From the NCBI GenBank assembly GCA_002338565.1, contig DDIN01000008.1, positions 170,569 to 234,568 on the forward strand: DNA of 64,000 nt, in the 5' to 3' direction. The position numbers and the translations under genes are program-made. Origin of the DNA: Hyphomonadaceae bacterium UBA1849. Lineage in GTDB: Bacteria; Pseudomonadota; Alphaproteobacteria; Caulobacterales; Hyphomonadaceae. Positions 32,637 to 40,611 of this stretch are shown piece after piece. Each line of letters begins with the position of its first letter. The stretch's first letter is position 1. A model generated the notes under the pieces. The model was not told the origin of the DNA. It ran no database searches and saw only the letters and a list, made by a program, of their open reading frames with translations.

Positions 32637-34385
32637 ATGAGTGAGTCCGAATTTCCACCTGAAGAACGAGATGACCTGACGCCGTCCATGTTTGGCGATG
32701 CGCCCGCAGCATCTGAGTCAGGCAAGGATAAGTCGGGCTATCTGGTTCTCGCCCGCAAATACCGTCCGCAGCGCTTCTCTGACCTGATCGGTCAGGAGAG
32801 CATGGTGAAGACGCTGTCCAATGCCTTCAAGACAGGCCGGATTGCGCATGCCTTCATGCTGACCGGTGTGCGCGGCATCGGTAAAACAACGACGGCTCGC
32901 CTTCTGGCGCGTGCGCTGAACTATGAAACCGACACGGCCAGCGGGCCGAGCCTTGATATGGACCCGCCGGGACGTCACTGCGAGGCGATCATCAACAGTC
33001 GCCATCCGGACGTTCTGGAGCTTGATGCGGCGTCACGCACCGGCGTTGATGACATGCGCGAGCTGCTGGACGGCGCGCGCTACACCCCCGTCTCCGCACG
33101 CTATAAAGTGTTCATCATTGACGAGGTTCACATGCTCTCCAAGTCGGCGTTTAACGCCCTCCTGAAGACGCTTGAAGAACCGCCAGAGCACGTCAAATTC
33201 GTCTTCGCGACCACAGAGATCCGCAAAGTTCCGGTCACCGTGCTATCGCGCTGTCAGCGTTTTGACCTGCGCCGTCTGGACGTTGAAACCCTCAGCCAGC
33301 ATCTGGCAAATATCTGCTCGCGAGAGAATGTTAAGATCGCCGATGAGGGGCTGACCCTTATTGCCCGCGCGGCAGAAGGCTCTGTTCGCGATGCGCTCTC
33401 TATTCTTGATCAGGCGATTGTCTCAAACACAGAAGGCGCTGAAGTTCCGGCGGAAGACGTCCGCGATATGTTGGGCCTTGCTGATCATTCGCGCCTGCTC
33501 ACGCTGTTCGGGCATGCCGCGCAAGGTGAGCACAAGGCCGCGCTCGACGAGTTTGAAGGCCAGATCCATGCAGGCGGCGATCCGCTTACCATTCTGAAAG
33601 ATCTGATCGAGCTTGCCGTTGAAGTCAGCCGCGCCAACGTGCTGGGCGAAGCCTATCAGGCGAGCGGCCCTGCCGAGTGGACGCGCCTCACCAAAGAGAT
33701 TGCAGCGAAGTTGACGCCTGCGCAATCCACCCGCCTCTGGCAAATCCTGATGAAAGGGTTCGAGACAGCTCAGATCGCACCGAATGCGGCGACAGCGGTT
33801 GAGATGACCCTTATCCAGATGGCCGCTGCTGCACATGTACCGCCACCGGAAGAGGCGCTGAAAGCGATCCTCGCTGCTCAGCATGGCGCAGCCCCACCCG
33901 ATAGCGGAGCTCCGCCGTCAAAAAATGACGAAGCGGGCGTCACTTCAATGGGGCAGCCCGCTAGCTTTGACGGAATTCTGAGCCTCATGGAATCGCGTAA
34001 GCGGGCCGATCTCATGTATGAGATGGAACGTTTCATGCGCCCGGGCGAGGTCCGTTTCGGCTTCCTCTCCGTGCAGATGGAACGCGGCGCATCCCAAAAT
34101 CTGATCGCCAATGTGCAGCGCTTCCTGAACGACGAAACGGGCGCGGACTGGCGTATCGAACAAATCCGCTCGCAGGAAGAAACCGTAATAGAACGCAAGG
34201 AGCGTGAGCGTCAGGAACGCATTGCCGATGCAATGCATGACGACTTCCTCTCCGAACTCATTAAACGCATTCCGGGATCGGAAGTGCTCGACGTTGTCAC
34301 ACCTCCGGAAGCGGAAGAAGGCGAAGAGAAAATCGTCCGTCTGGACTTCTCCTCGCCGCAACAGACCAGAAAGGAAAGCCGATGA
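32637..34385 (+). CDS. dnaX: DNA polymerase III subunit gamma/tau
   Basis: The 582-residue protein is the clamp-loader ATPase of replication. It shows LARKYRPQRFSDLIGQESMV, the Walker A motif GVRGIGKTTTARLLA, the IIDEVHMLS box and the sensor arginines SRCQRFDLRR. The zinc module of other bacterial DnaX is mostly lost: only the Cys in PGRHCEAI remains of the four, a form I recall in other alphaproteobacteria. The C-terminal half carries the tau parts. Its TGA overlaps the ybaB start by 4 bp (ATGA). No clear frameshift site is seen. Confidence 0.95.
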   Translation: MSESEFPPEERDDLTPSMFGDAPAASESGKDKSGYLVLARKYRPQRFSDLIGQESMVKTLSNAFKTGRIAHAFMLTGVRGIGKTTTARLLARALNYETDTASGPSLDMDPPGRHCEAIINSRHPDVLELDAASRTGVDDMRELLDGARYTPVSARYKVFIIDEVHMLSKSAFNALLKTLEEPPEHVKFVFATTEIRKVPVTVLSRCQRFDLRRLDVETLSQHLANICSRENVKIADEGLTLIARAAEGSVRDALSILDQAIVSNTEGAEVPAEDVRDMLGLADHSRLLTLFGHAAQGEHKAALDEFEGQIHAGGDPLTILKDLIELAVEVSRANVLGEAYQASGPAEWTRLTKEIAAKLTPAQSTRLWQILMKGFETAQIAPNAATAVEMTLIQMAAAAHVPPPEEALKAILAAQHGAAPPDSGAPPSKNDEAGVTSMGQPASFDGILSLMESRKRADLMYEMERFMRPGEVRFGFLSVQMERGASQNLIANVQRFLNDETGADWRIEQIRSQEETVIERKERERQERIADAMHDDFLSELIKRIPGSEVLDVVTPPEAEEGEEKIVRLDFSSPQQTRKESR

Positions 34386-34714
34386 AAGGCCTCGGTGATA
34401 TGAGCAAAATCATGCGTCAGGCGCAGGAAATGCAAGCCAAGATGCAGGAAGCTCAAGAGAAAGCTGAGAACGTCACAGCTGACGGCGTTGCTGGCGGCGG
34501 CATGGTGCGCGTTACCCTGAAGGGCAAAGGCGAACTGGTCGATCTGTCTATCGATCCGGCGCTGATGGGCGACGAAGCTGAAATCATTGAAGACCTCATC
34601 AAGGCGGCGCACGCAGATGCCCGCAAGCGTCTCGATGAAGAGCTCGAAAAAGCTATGCAGGAAGCAACGTCCGGACTGGGCGGCATGCTGCCTGGCTTCA
34701 AAATGCCGTTCTAG
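34382..34714 (+). CDS. ybaB: YbaB/EbfC family nucleoid-associated protein
   Basis: The 110-residue protein has the YbaB shape: a Gln/Lys/Glu-rich first helix (MRQAQEMQAKMQEAQEKAEN), the central VRVTLKGKGELVDLSIDP strand region, and a long last helix ending in GLGGMLPGFKMPF. It binds DNA as a dimer. Overlap with dnaX and the nearby recR give the known dnaX-ybaB-recR group. Confidence 0.95.
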   Translation: MKGLGDMSKIMRQAQEMQAKMQEAQEKAENVTADGVAGGGMVRVTLKGKGELVDLSIDPALMGDEAEIIEDLIKAAHADARKRLDEELEKAMQEATSGLGGMLPGFKMPF

Positions 34715-34725
34715 GCAGCCACTGA

Positions 34726-35208
34726 ATGAGCGATACCGCAGTCAATGAAGTCGTTGATCTGGTGAAGGCGAAGATACGCCGCCTCAGCCAGTCACCTCTG
34801 CACCTTCAGAAACGCTTGAACGACAAACAGATCGAGGCTGCAAACGAGCGCCTCGCCTTTCCTGTGCCATTCGTGCTGGTAAACCTCTATCAGCAGGTCG
34901 GCAATGGCGGGTTCGGTCCGTATTTCGGGCTGCTCGGTCTTTCGGGTGGCTGGGCCGATGATAATGGCCGCGATGCTATTGAGGTTTATGAATGGCTGCG
35001 CGCGCCGGGCGATGATGAAGAACTCGGTGAGGCAGAACTGCCGGACTATCTTCTGCCAATCTGCCATCAAGGCTGCGGCGTATATGTCTGCATTGATTGC
35101 CAGTCGCCTGAAGCGATTGTCTTCAACTATGATCCGGCCAAAGATACCGACCAGCTAACCTCAACCGGCAAGCCGTTCACTGAGTGGCTGGCCGACTGGG
35201 CCTCATAA
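34726..35208 (+). CDS. SMI1/KNR4-type (SUKH) protein
   Basis: The 160-residue protein has the SUKH pattern: an early helix (KQIEAANERLAFPVPFVLVNLYQQVGNGG shown in part as PVPFVLVNLYQQVGNGGFG), then YFGLLGLSGGW, and PICHQGCGVYVCIDCQ and IVFNYDP towards the end. SUKH proteins include immunity proteins of polymorphic toxins and general cell proteins. It lies between ybaB and recR, 11 bp after ybaB, so it is likely in their transcript. No toxin gene is adjacent. It carries four Cys close together near residues 113-125. Confidence 0.72.
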   Translation: MSDTAVNEVVDLVKAKIRRLSQSPLHLQKRLNDKQIEAANERLAFPVPFVLVNLYQQVGNGGFGPYFGLLGLSGGWADDNGRDAIEVYEWLRAPGDDEELGEAELPDYLLPICHQGCGVYVCIDCQSPEAIVFNYDPAKDTDQLTSTGKPFTEWLADWAS

Positions 35209-35266
35209 AGCACGGTGCAAAGCGCCACGAATCTGAGCAACTAGACGCGAATAAAGAAATTATCGC

Positions 35267-35875
35267 ATGTCCAAAAACCTGATCGGCCCGGAACTGCAGC
35301 GGGTCATAGACCTTATCGGCAAACTTCCCGGCCTCGGCCCGCGTTCAGCGCGCCGTGTGGCGCTGCATCTGTTGAAACGGCCGGACACACTGCTTGCGCC
35401 GCTGGCTGATGCGCTGGCTGAAGCGGGTAAAGCGATCACCAAATGCTCAGTTTGCGGCACGTTTGATACCGTCGATCCGTGCACGGTGTGCTCTGCGCCA
35501 AACCGCGACCTCAGCGTCATTTGCGTTGTGCAGGATGTACCAGACCTCTGGGCGCTGGAACGCGCGGCGGCCTTTAAAGGCCGATACCATATTCTCGGCG
35601 GGGTACTTTCCGCGCTTGATGGCGTCGGCCCTGAAAACCTGAACATAGATAGCCTGATCGCGCGCGCCTCCTCACCGGATGTGACGGAAGTGATTATCGC
35701 GCTGTCAGCGACCGTCGATGGCCAGACGACCGCGCATTATCTCTCTGACAGGCTGGAAAGTCTTGGCATCCAGATCACCCGTCTTGCACAGGGCGTCCCA
35801 ATGGGCGGTGAGCTGGATCACCTTGATGAGGGCACGCTCACGGCGGCCCTGATGAGCCGCCGCGGCCTCGAATAG
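35267..35875 (+). CDS. recR: Recombination mediator RecR
   Basis: The 202-residue protein has the RecR parts in order: the helix-hairpin-helix start (IGKLPGLGPRSARRVALHLL), the zinc site Cys60, Cys63, Cys72, Cys75 (CSVCG, PCTVC), the Toprim domain (ICVVQDVPDLWALE, YHILGGVLSALDGVGPE), and the C-terminal Walker-like strand. It helps load RecA at gaps with RecF and RecO. Its stop is 3 bp from the convergent porin gene end. Confidence 0.97.
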   Translation: MSKNLIGPELQRVIDLIGKLPGLGPRSARRVALHLLKRPDTLLAPLADALAEAGKAITKCSVCGTFDTVDPCTVCSAPNRDLSVICVVQDVPDLWALERAAAFKGRYHILGGVLSALDGVGPENLNIDSLIARASSPDVTEVIIALSATVDGQTTAHYLSDRLESLGIQITRLAQGVPMGGELDHLDEGTLTAALMSRRGLE

Positions 35876-35878
35876 AGG

Positions 35879-37249
35879 TTAAAAGCTGAATGTCATCTGG
35901 GCATAGCTGAACAGCGTAGTATCGCTGTTTCCACCGACCACATTGTCCGGAAACTCACCGGGAATAAAGGCCGAGGCCCCAAGCTCCAGACGTACGCTGT
36001 CCTCAACGAGCCAGTAGCGCGCTCGACTGTCCAGAACATGCCCCAGGAAATCACCTGACTGACCAGTCGGGTCCTGCAAGCGTGCAATCACCCAGCGGTC
36101 GCGCGAGGATGCAAGATGCGCCGTATGGTAATAAAAGCGCGCATCCCAGCCATGATCGGACTCCACTTCAACCCGAAAACCGGGCGCATTCAGATTTGCG
36201 GGTGTCAAAGGGCCATGTATCGACGTGTTGTTCAGATCCGAACGGCGCGATCCAAACAGTCGCTCGTGCTGATCATAGCTGAGGTCATTCGGGTCATCAT
36301 CGCCGCTGGCGTAATAGTATTCAAAGGCCAGTCGAGGCCGCAGCGGCGCATCAAACGTATAGCCGAACGCGAAGAAGGTCATGGATGCGTCAACATCCAG
36401 GCTCTGAGTGTCAGTCGGTGAAGATGAAGCGTAGCGTGTGCCTTGACGGAGCGCACTTTCCCAATCTATGTCCCACTGCCCCACCTCTGGCGCACGGTAG
36501 AGACGAAATCCCGGCGAGACATAAGACCTGTCCGGTGTCTGGAAACTGTCTGTGTCCTCTTCTTCAAGGCCATATACAAACACCTCCCCCCAGAGACCGG
36601 GGGCGAGCGTGGGCAGAATATCGGCGCGGCGATAATGAACCGCCCAGATGCGACGCCCCCACTGCTCTTCGTCGCCAGAGAGCGCGTTATCATCCAGATC
36701 TGGGCGCGTATTCGGAAAGCGCGCGGTCGGCACGACATACATGAGATGAAGCTCATCGCCGCGCTCATGCGTGCTGACAGCGTAGAGGCCAGTATAGCTC
36801 TTGATCACGTTGGCGAAATCAACACGCTCAATCTGTCGCTTGGAGCCGATCGAAACGGTCTGTCGTCCGAATGTGGCAACGCTTGAGGACGCTTCACCAA
36901 GCAAGCCCGGCAGGTTTTCAAACTCCGCGTAAATCTGCAGAAAGTCGAGCGGGTTCGCGATTGAGGAGGAGAGCGGCGTACCATCATCTCCGAGAGATGT
37001 CCGGCTGTCCTGAAGCTCGAAACCAAGGTTCACATCGCCCAAATCTGCTTCAACCTGCAGCAGGCTGCGAAAGAGCAAGAGCTGATCACTGCCGTCACGA
37101 TTGGCGCGGAACTGATTGTCCAGCGTCTCATATCGCACGCGGCTTTCCCCCTGTAAGGACAACCATTCTGGCAGGCCATCGAACGCGAATGCCTCAAGCG
37201 AAGACAATGCGAACAGACCCGTCATCATTGCGGCGCGAAAAATACTCAT
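35879..37249 (-). CDS. Alginate-export-type outer-membrane porin
   Basis: The 456-residue protein has a signal peptide (cleavage near AFAFDG, residue 22) and a beta-barrel of the alginate export (PF13372) type: SLQGESRVRYETLDNQFRAN, VNLGFELQDSRTSLGDDG, FGRQTVSIGSKRQIERVDFANV, and a last strand that ends in FSYAQMTFSF with terminal Phe. Such porins pass sugar acids or other small anions across the outer membrane; the cargo here is unknown. GGAG lies before the start. It follows arsR on the same strand with a 78-bp gap. Confidence 0.85.
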   Translation of the reverse strand: MSIFRAAMMTGLFALSSLEAFAFDGLPEWLSLQGESRVRYETLDNQFRANRDGSDQLLLFRSLLQVEADLGDVNLGFELQDSRTSLGDDGTPLSSSIANPLDFLQIYAEFENLPGLLGEASSSVATFGRQTVSIGSKRQIERVDFANVIKSYTGLYAVSTHERGDELHLMYVVPTARFPNTRPDLDDNALSGDEEQWGRRIWAVHYRRADILPTLAPGLWGEVFVYGLEEEDTDSFQTPDRSYVSPGFRLYRAPEVGQWDIDWESALRQGTRYASSSPTDTQSLDVDASMTFFAFGYTFDAPLRPRLAFEYYYASGDDDPNDLSYDQHERLFGSRRSDLNNTSIHGPLTPANLNAPGFRVEVESDHGWDARFYYHTAHLASSRDRWVIARLQDPTGQSGDFLGHVLDSRARYWLVEDSVRLELGASAFIPGEFPDNVVGGNSDTTLFSYAQMTFSF

Positions 37250-37327
37250 ATCGAAGCTCCGGAGACTATGTTCCGGACCCGTTTAACGCATCAGAATAAT
37301 AATTCAACGTTTCTCGAATTATAGAAT

Positions 37328-37663
37328 TTATGAGCACACCCGGACGTCATCGATCACGCCACACACTTCGGGATGTCCGTTGCAGCAATCTGCGACAATC
37401 CCTGCCAGCATATCCCGCACGCCTTCAATATTTGCAGAATAGTAAAGAGTACGCCCGTCCCGGCGCGCACGGATCAGCTCACAGCGAGACAGGATTCCAA
37501 GATGGGTAGATAAAGTGTTTGGGCGAATACCCATCGCCTCAGCGAGCGTGCCAGCCGATATGCCGTCTGGACCTGCCGTCATAAGATGGCGAAACACGCG
37601 AAACCGGGACTCCTGCCCCAGCGCCGCCATCTGTTCGATAATGATTTTAGACTCATCGCTCAT
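37328..37663 (-). CDS. ArsR-family metalloregulator
   Basis: The 111-residue winged-helix repressor has the ArsR core (LGQESRFRVFRHLMTAG, SAGTLAEAMGIRPNTLSTHLG, RRDGRTLYYSAN). The C-terminus carries ADCCNGHPEVCG with paired Cys near the end, a form found in arsenic- or metal-sensing ArsR proteins. It could control itself, the porin or an arsenic gene elsewhere. Its ATG lies within one arm of an 11-bp inverted repeat. No ribosome site is strong. Confidence 0.9.
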   Translation of the reverse strand: MSDESKIIIEQMAALGQESRFRVFRHLMTAGPDGISAGTLAEAMGIRPNTLSTHLGILSRCELIRARRDGRTLYYSANIEGVRDMLAGIVADCCNGHPEVCGVIDDVRVCS

Positions 37664-37696
37664 TCGAAAAAGTTAGCACATTTCCCGAATGAGCGA
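37656..37696. promoter_or_regulatory. Inverted repeat across the arsR start codon
   Basis: TCGCTCATTCG (37656-37666) is the exact mirror of CGAATGAGCGA (37686-37696), with a 19-nt spacer. The arsR start codon (37661-37663) lies inside the first arm. It could be an ArsR operator or a hairpin in the mRNA that hides the start. Confidence 0.6.
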
Positions 37697-37734
37697 AGTC
37701 TCCATAAGGCGAGATGCACGCACCCGCGCGGTTT

Positions 37735-38475
37735 TTAGTTCGTACGCAGCACGAAACGACGACCACGCTCCTGAACCGGACGGTAGGAATGCGGGAAGAT
37801 CGTTTCAAATACAGCGAGCTGGTCGGCTGACGCTGTGATCGGCGTTTCGAAGACCGTCCAGTCCACAATCTCGCTACATGGCGGCGTGGTGAGAGAGCCT
37901 TCATAGCGATAGGAATGCCAGTCATCCGGCAGGAAGTCGTTCAGATTGATGCTCATCACCGGCTGCGAATGACCAACACTGCCTGGAATGACATTGATAA
38001 GATCATCCAGTAGCGGGTTATGCTCGCCACGTGCGAACATGATGCCGATAACCGCAAGACGGCCATCATCAGATGCGTGGACAAGGTGGACTTCCAGCGG
38101 ATAGCGGCGGCCGTCCAGCGTGTGCTCGGAACCGGAATGGAAGTGGAACTGCAGGAAATTGTAATCGACGCCGTCGACAACAATTTTGCCCGCGTTATCG
38201 AGGTTCACCTGAAATGTGTGACCGTTATTCTGCGCGTCCGTCACCCGTGCATTACGCCAGTAAATGGCAGGCGGGTTGATTGCGGCATTGATAGCATAGC
38301 CGTTCAGATCGATCGGCGACTGCTCCGCACCGGCACAGCTTGCATAGTCATGTGAAATCTGCGCCCAATGGTCAGGCCCGTGATCGCCTTCATATTCCCA
38401 GTGAGCGTTATGGCTTTGCGCCATGGCGAAAGGTGCCGCCAGGAGCGCTGCACCAGCAAGTAAAATGGTTTTCAT
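37735..38475 (-). CDS. cah: Exported alpha-type carbonic anhydrase
   Basis: The 246-residue protein has a signal peptide (cleavage near AMAQS, residue 20) and the alpha-carbonic anhydrase fold. Zinc ligands are His111, His113 and His130 (QFHFHSG, EVHLVH). SPIDLNG and the late YRYEGSLTTPPCSE are typical, with Cys47 and the TPPC Cys likely bridged. It turns CO2 to bicarbonate in the periplasm. It is on the same strand before arsR (71 bp). Confidence 0.95.
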   Translation of the reverse strand: MKTILLAGAALLAAPFAMAQSHNAHWEYEGDHGPDHWAQISHDYASCAGAEQSPIDLNGYAINAAINPPAIYWRNARVTDAQNNGHTFQVNLDNAGKIVVDGVDYNFLQFHFHSGSEHTLDGRRYPLEVHLVHASDDGRLAVIGIMFARGEHNPLLDDLINVIPGSVGHSQPVMSINLNDFLPDDWHSYRYEGSLTTPPCSEIVDWTVFETPITASADQLAVFETIFPHSYRPVQERGRRFVLRTN

Positions 38476-38595
38476 CGTTCATCCTCAACGGCTCGTCGGG
38501 CTGTCCCCGCGAAACTCTTCTGATGCGCGAATTATCGGCCCATCACGTTAAGAATTATGAATATGCAACCGGTGAATTTTCACCAATCAGGCGAG

Positions 38596-40155
38596 CTAGC
38601 CAGCGGCCTCGCATGAGAGTTCGCGGGCATAGGTGCGCAAATAGTCGTGGCCGGGATCAGGCAATGCCGCCTGAAGCGCTGTCGACATATAAGAGCAGGC
38701 CGTTTCACGGTCGTCAGACGCATCAGCGATTTGCGCGGCCAGATACCAGTTGTGCGTCAGTTCACCATTGAGATTGGCATTCCGGAGCGACCGGAGCGCA
38801 AGATCGTTGTACATCTTTGCGTCCTCAAGCTCATCAAGCTCCATATGGAGCAGCGCAAGATTGGACAGGATGACATGCATCTGGTGAGGACGCATCAAAT
38901 CGACCTCTAGTTCGAGGATCTCTTCATACTCGGCAATCGCGCCGCGCCGGTCTCCGGCCGCACTGATCATGAGTGCAATCTGGCAACGCGTGCGAAGCAC
39001 TTCATGCTGCAATCCAAGCGCCATTTGCGCATCACGAACTACTTCCAGACGTGCGATCCAGGCAGCATAGTCTTCATCCTGAAAGTCGTCGGTCTGGGAC
39101 GCTTGAAGCCATTCATAATTGACCAGAAAGCTCTCTGTCCGCGCCCAGATTTCGCTTTCACCAAGAGCTTCGGCCTCAGCCTCAACCGCCCGAAGCGCAT
39201 CAATTCTTCCCTGCAGCGGCGGCTGGGTGATAATCGCAGCATTCATCGCCACCGCGAGACGCTCTCGTTCGGAACCAAACTCTGTCGCTTCAGCGCGCGT
39301 AATATAGCTCTGCGCCAGCTCCATTTCGCCGTTGGCATAATAGAGCCGCGCAAGCTGGGTCAGCGCCAATGTGTCTTCAGGTGAGAGCTGCACAATCTGC
39401 CGGTACGCCGAAACCGCTAGCTCCAGATTTCGGTCAAAGGCAAGCGCGCCAAGCTGGTGCAAATAGCCGATATACTCTTGCGGAGACAACGTCGCGATCA
39501 CACTGTCACGATTGGCGTTCAGCTCTTCTATCGCAGCATCATAACTCTGCGTACGAACCAGCGCCTCAACAGCGATATCTGTCGGCATGCCGCGTGTCTG
39601 GAGCTCATGAAATGCGCTTCGGATATTCACCCGGCTGATTTCACCATGGTACGGCAGGTCCGTCTCGCCTGCGAGAGCCGAGCTGGATGATCCACTGAAC
39701 CAGAAAGCTGCCCCGCCAATTACCGCGACCAGGCACGCCGCAATCCCGCCAAGAATGGCAGCCCGGTATTTACTTGGTTCAGACGCAGCATCATCACTGA
39801 TCGCCTCATCATCCCCGGGCGCAGCCTGATCCGGATAGTCGAGACGATACCCACGCTTAGGAATGGTTTTTACGAGGCCATCATATCCGAAGGCACGCAA
39901 CTCACGTCTCAAAATTGAAATTGTACGATTTAACGCATCGTCACTCAGCGCGTTTCCGTCCCAGACTTCGTCGATAAACGTGTCCCGCGAAACCGCCTCA
40001 CCAGCATTATCCAGCAGTACTTGTAGCACCGCCATGACGCGCGGCTCTATTTTAGATTGTTTTTTATTCGAGATGAGTCTATAGTTCGCAAAGTCGATGA
40101 TCACATCACCGAGCCTTGTCGAGGCAAGCATGGGTGGCTTACGCAGTTCACTCAT
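38596..40155 (-). CDS. CadC-like membrane regulator with winged helix and TPR domain
   Basis: The 519-residue protein has an N-terminal OmpR-type winged helix (about residues 10-110, with SRDTFIDEVWDG and LNRTISILRRELRAFG and KTIPKRGYRLD), one membrane helix (about 132-155), and a periplasmic C-terminal region of about 350 residues made of TPR-like helical repeats (for example QLARLYYANGEMELAQSYIT, NLALLHMELDELEDA). It lacks a receiver domain, so the signal is probably read by the periplasmic part, as in CadC. The target genes are unknown. A perfect palindrome lies 71 bp upstream. Confidence 0.85.
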   Translation of the reverse strand: MSELRKPPMLASTRLGDVIIDFANYRLISNKKQSKIEPRVMAVLQVLLDNAGEAVSRDTFIDEVWDGNALSDDALNRTISILRRELRAFGYDGLVKTIPKRGYRLDYPDQAAPGDDEAISDDAASEPSKYRAAILGGIAACLVAVIGGAAFWFSGSSSSALAGETDLPYHGEISRVNIRSAFHELQTRGMPTDIAVEALVRTQSYDAAIEELNANRDSVIATLSPQEYIGYLHQLGALAFDRNLELAVSAYRQIVQLSPEDTLALTQLARLYYANGEMELAQSYITRAEATEFGSERERLAVAMNAAIITQPPLQGRIDALRAVEAEAEALGESEIWARTESFLVNYEWLQASQTDDFQDEDYAAWIARLEVVRDAQMALGLQHEVLRTRCQIALMISAAGDRRGAIAEYEEILELEVDLMRPHQMHVILSNLALLHMELDELEDAKMYNDLALRSLRNANLNGELTHNWYLAAQIADASDDRETACSYMSTALQAALPDPGHDYLRTYARELSCEAAG

Positions 40156-40225
40156 ATCAAATAGAACTCAAATCGTTTTCTAAAATCGGTTGTGAGGTTT
40201 CCGAAATATCGGCGCCCCCGTCAAT

Positions 40226-40240
40226 TGGTCAAAATGACCA
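40226..40240. promoter_or_regulatory. Perfect palindrome in the shared upstream region of the winged-helix regulator
   Basis: TGGTCA-AAA-TGACCA is a perfect 6-3-6 palindrome 71 bp before the regulator start and 106 bp before the small gene at 40346. It is a candidate operator for one or both divergent genes. Confidence 0.5.
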
Positions 40241-40345
40241 TATCACACCTCTTCCCAGAGAATAATCAGGAAATCATCAGCTTATCATCAGGACAAGTAC
40301 GCTGAAATTACGGCATTTATCGGGTTAAACACGGTAAGGGACACG

Positions 40346-40540
40346 ATGTCGGGTTTGCGGGAACTAGAACGTCAGGATGAAGAACGCGCGCTGTTGATGC
40401 TCGTCATGCACGTCGAGAGCATGTCGAAAGACCTCTATGGCGATAACGCTGAGATCATCAAACCGCTCAAGCACTTCAAGCATTCCCTGATTCAGGAATT
40501 GGTCGACGGCGACCACTCAACCTTCGGCGTTGATAAATAG
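40346..40540 (+). CDS. Small protein of unknown function
   Basis: The 64-residue charged, helical protein (LRELERQDEERALLMLVMHV and IIKPLKHFKHSLIQELV) has AAGGGA just before its ATG and a strong terminator after its stop, so it is likely real. No family is recognised. Its promoter region is shared with the winged-helix regulator gene. Confidence 0.65.
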   Translation: MSGLRELERQDEERALLMLVMHVESMSKDLYGDNAEIIKPLKHFKHSLIQELVDGDHSTFGVDK

Positions 40541-40559
40541 CCGAACGCTCAGAACTAAA

Positions 40560-40590
40560 ATCCCGGGACAATGTCCCGGGATCTTTTTTT
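40560..40590 (+). terminator. Terminator of the small gene at 40346
   Basis: ATCCCGGGA (40560-40568) pairs with TCCCGGGAT (40574-40582) and seven T follow. It also ends close to the convergent sugar dehydrogenase gene. Confidence 0.9.
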
Positions 40591-40611
40591 GTGCCGCTGA
40601 TGGATGCCGGG

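Noticed and set aside
37258..37277. Two TCCGGA sites upstream of the porin start
   Set aside because: TCCGGA is a short palindrome and two copies in GC-rich DNA are not unusual.
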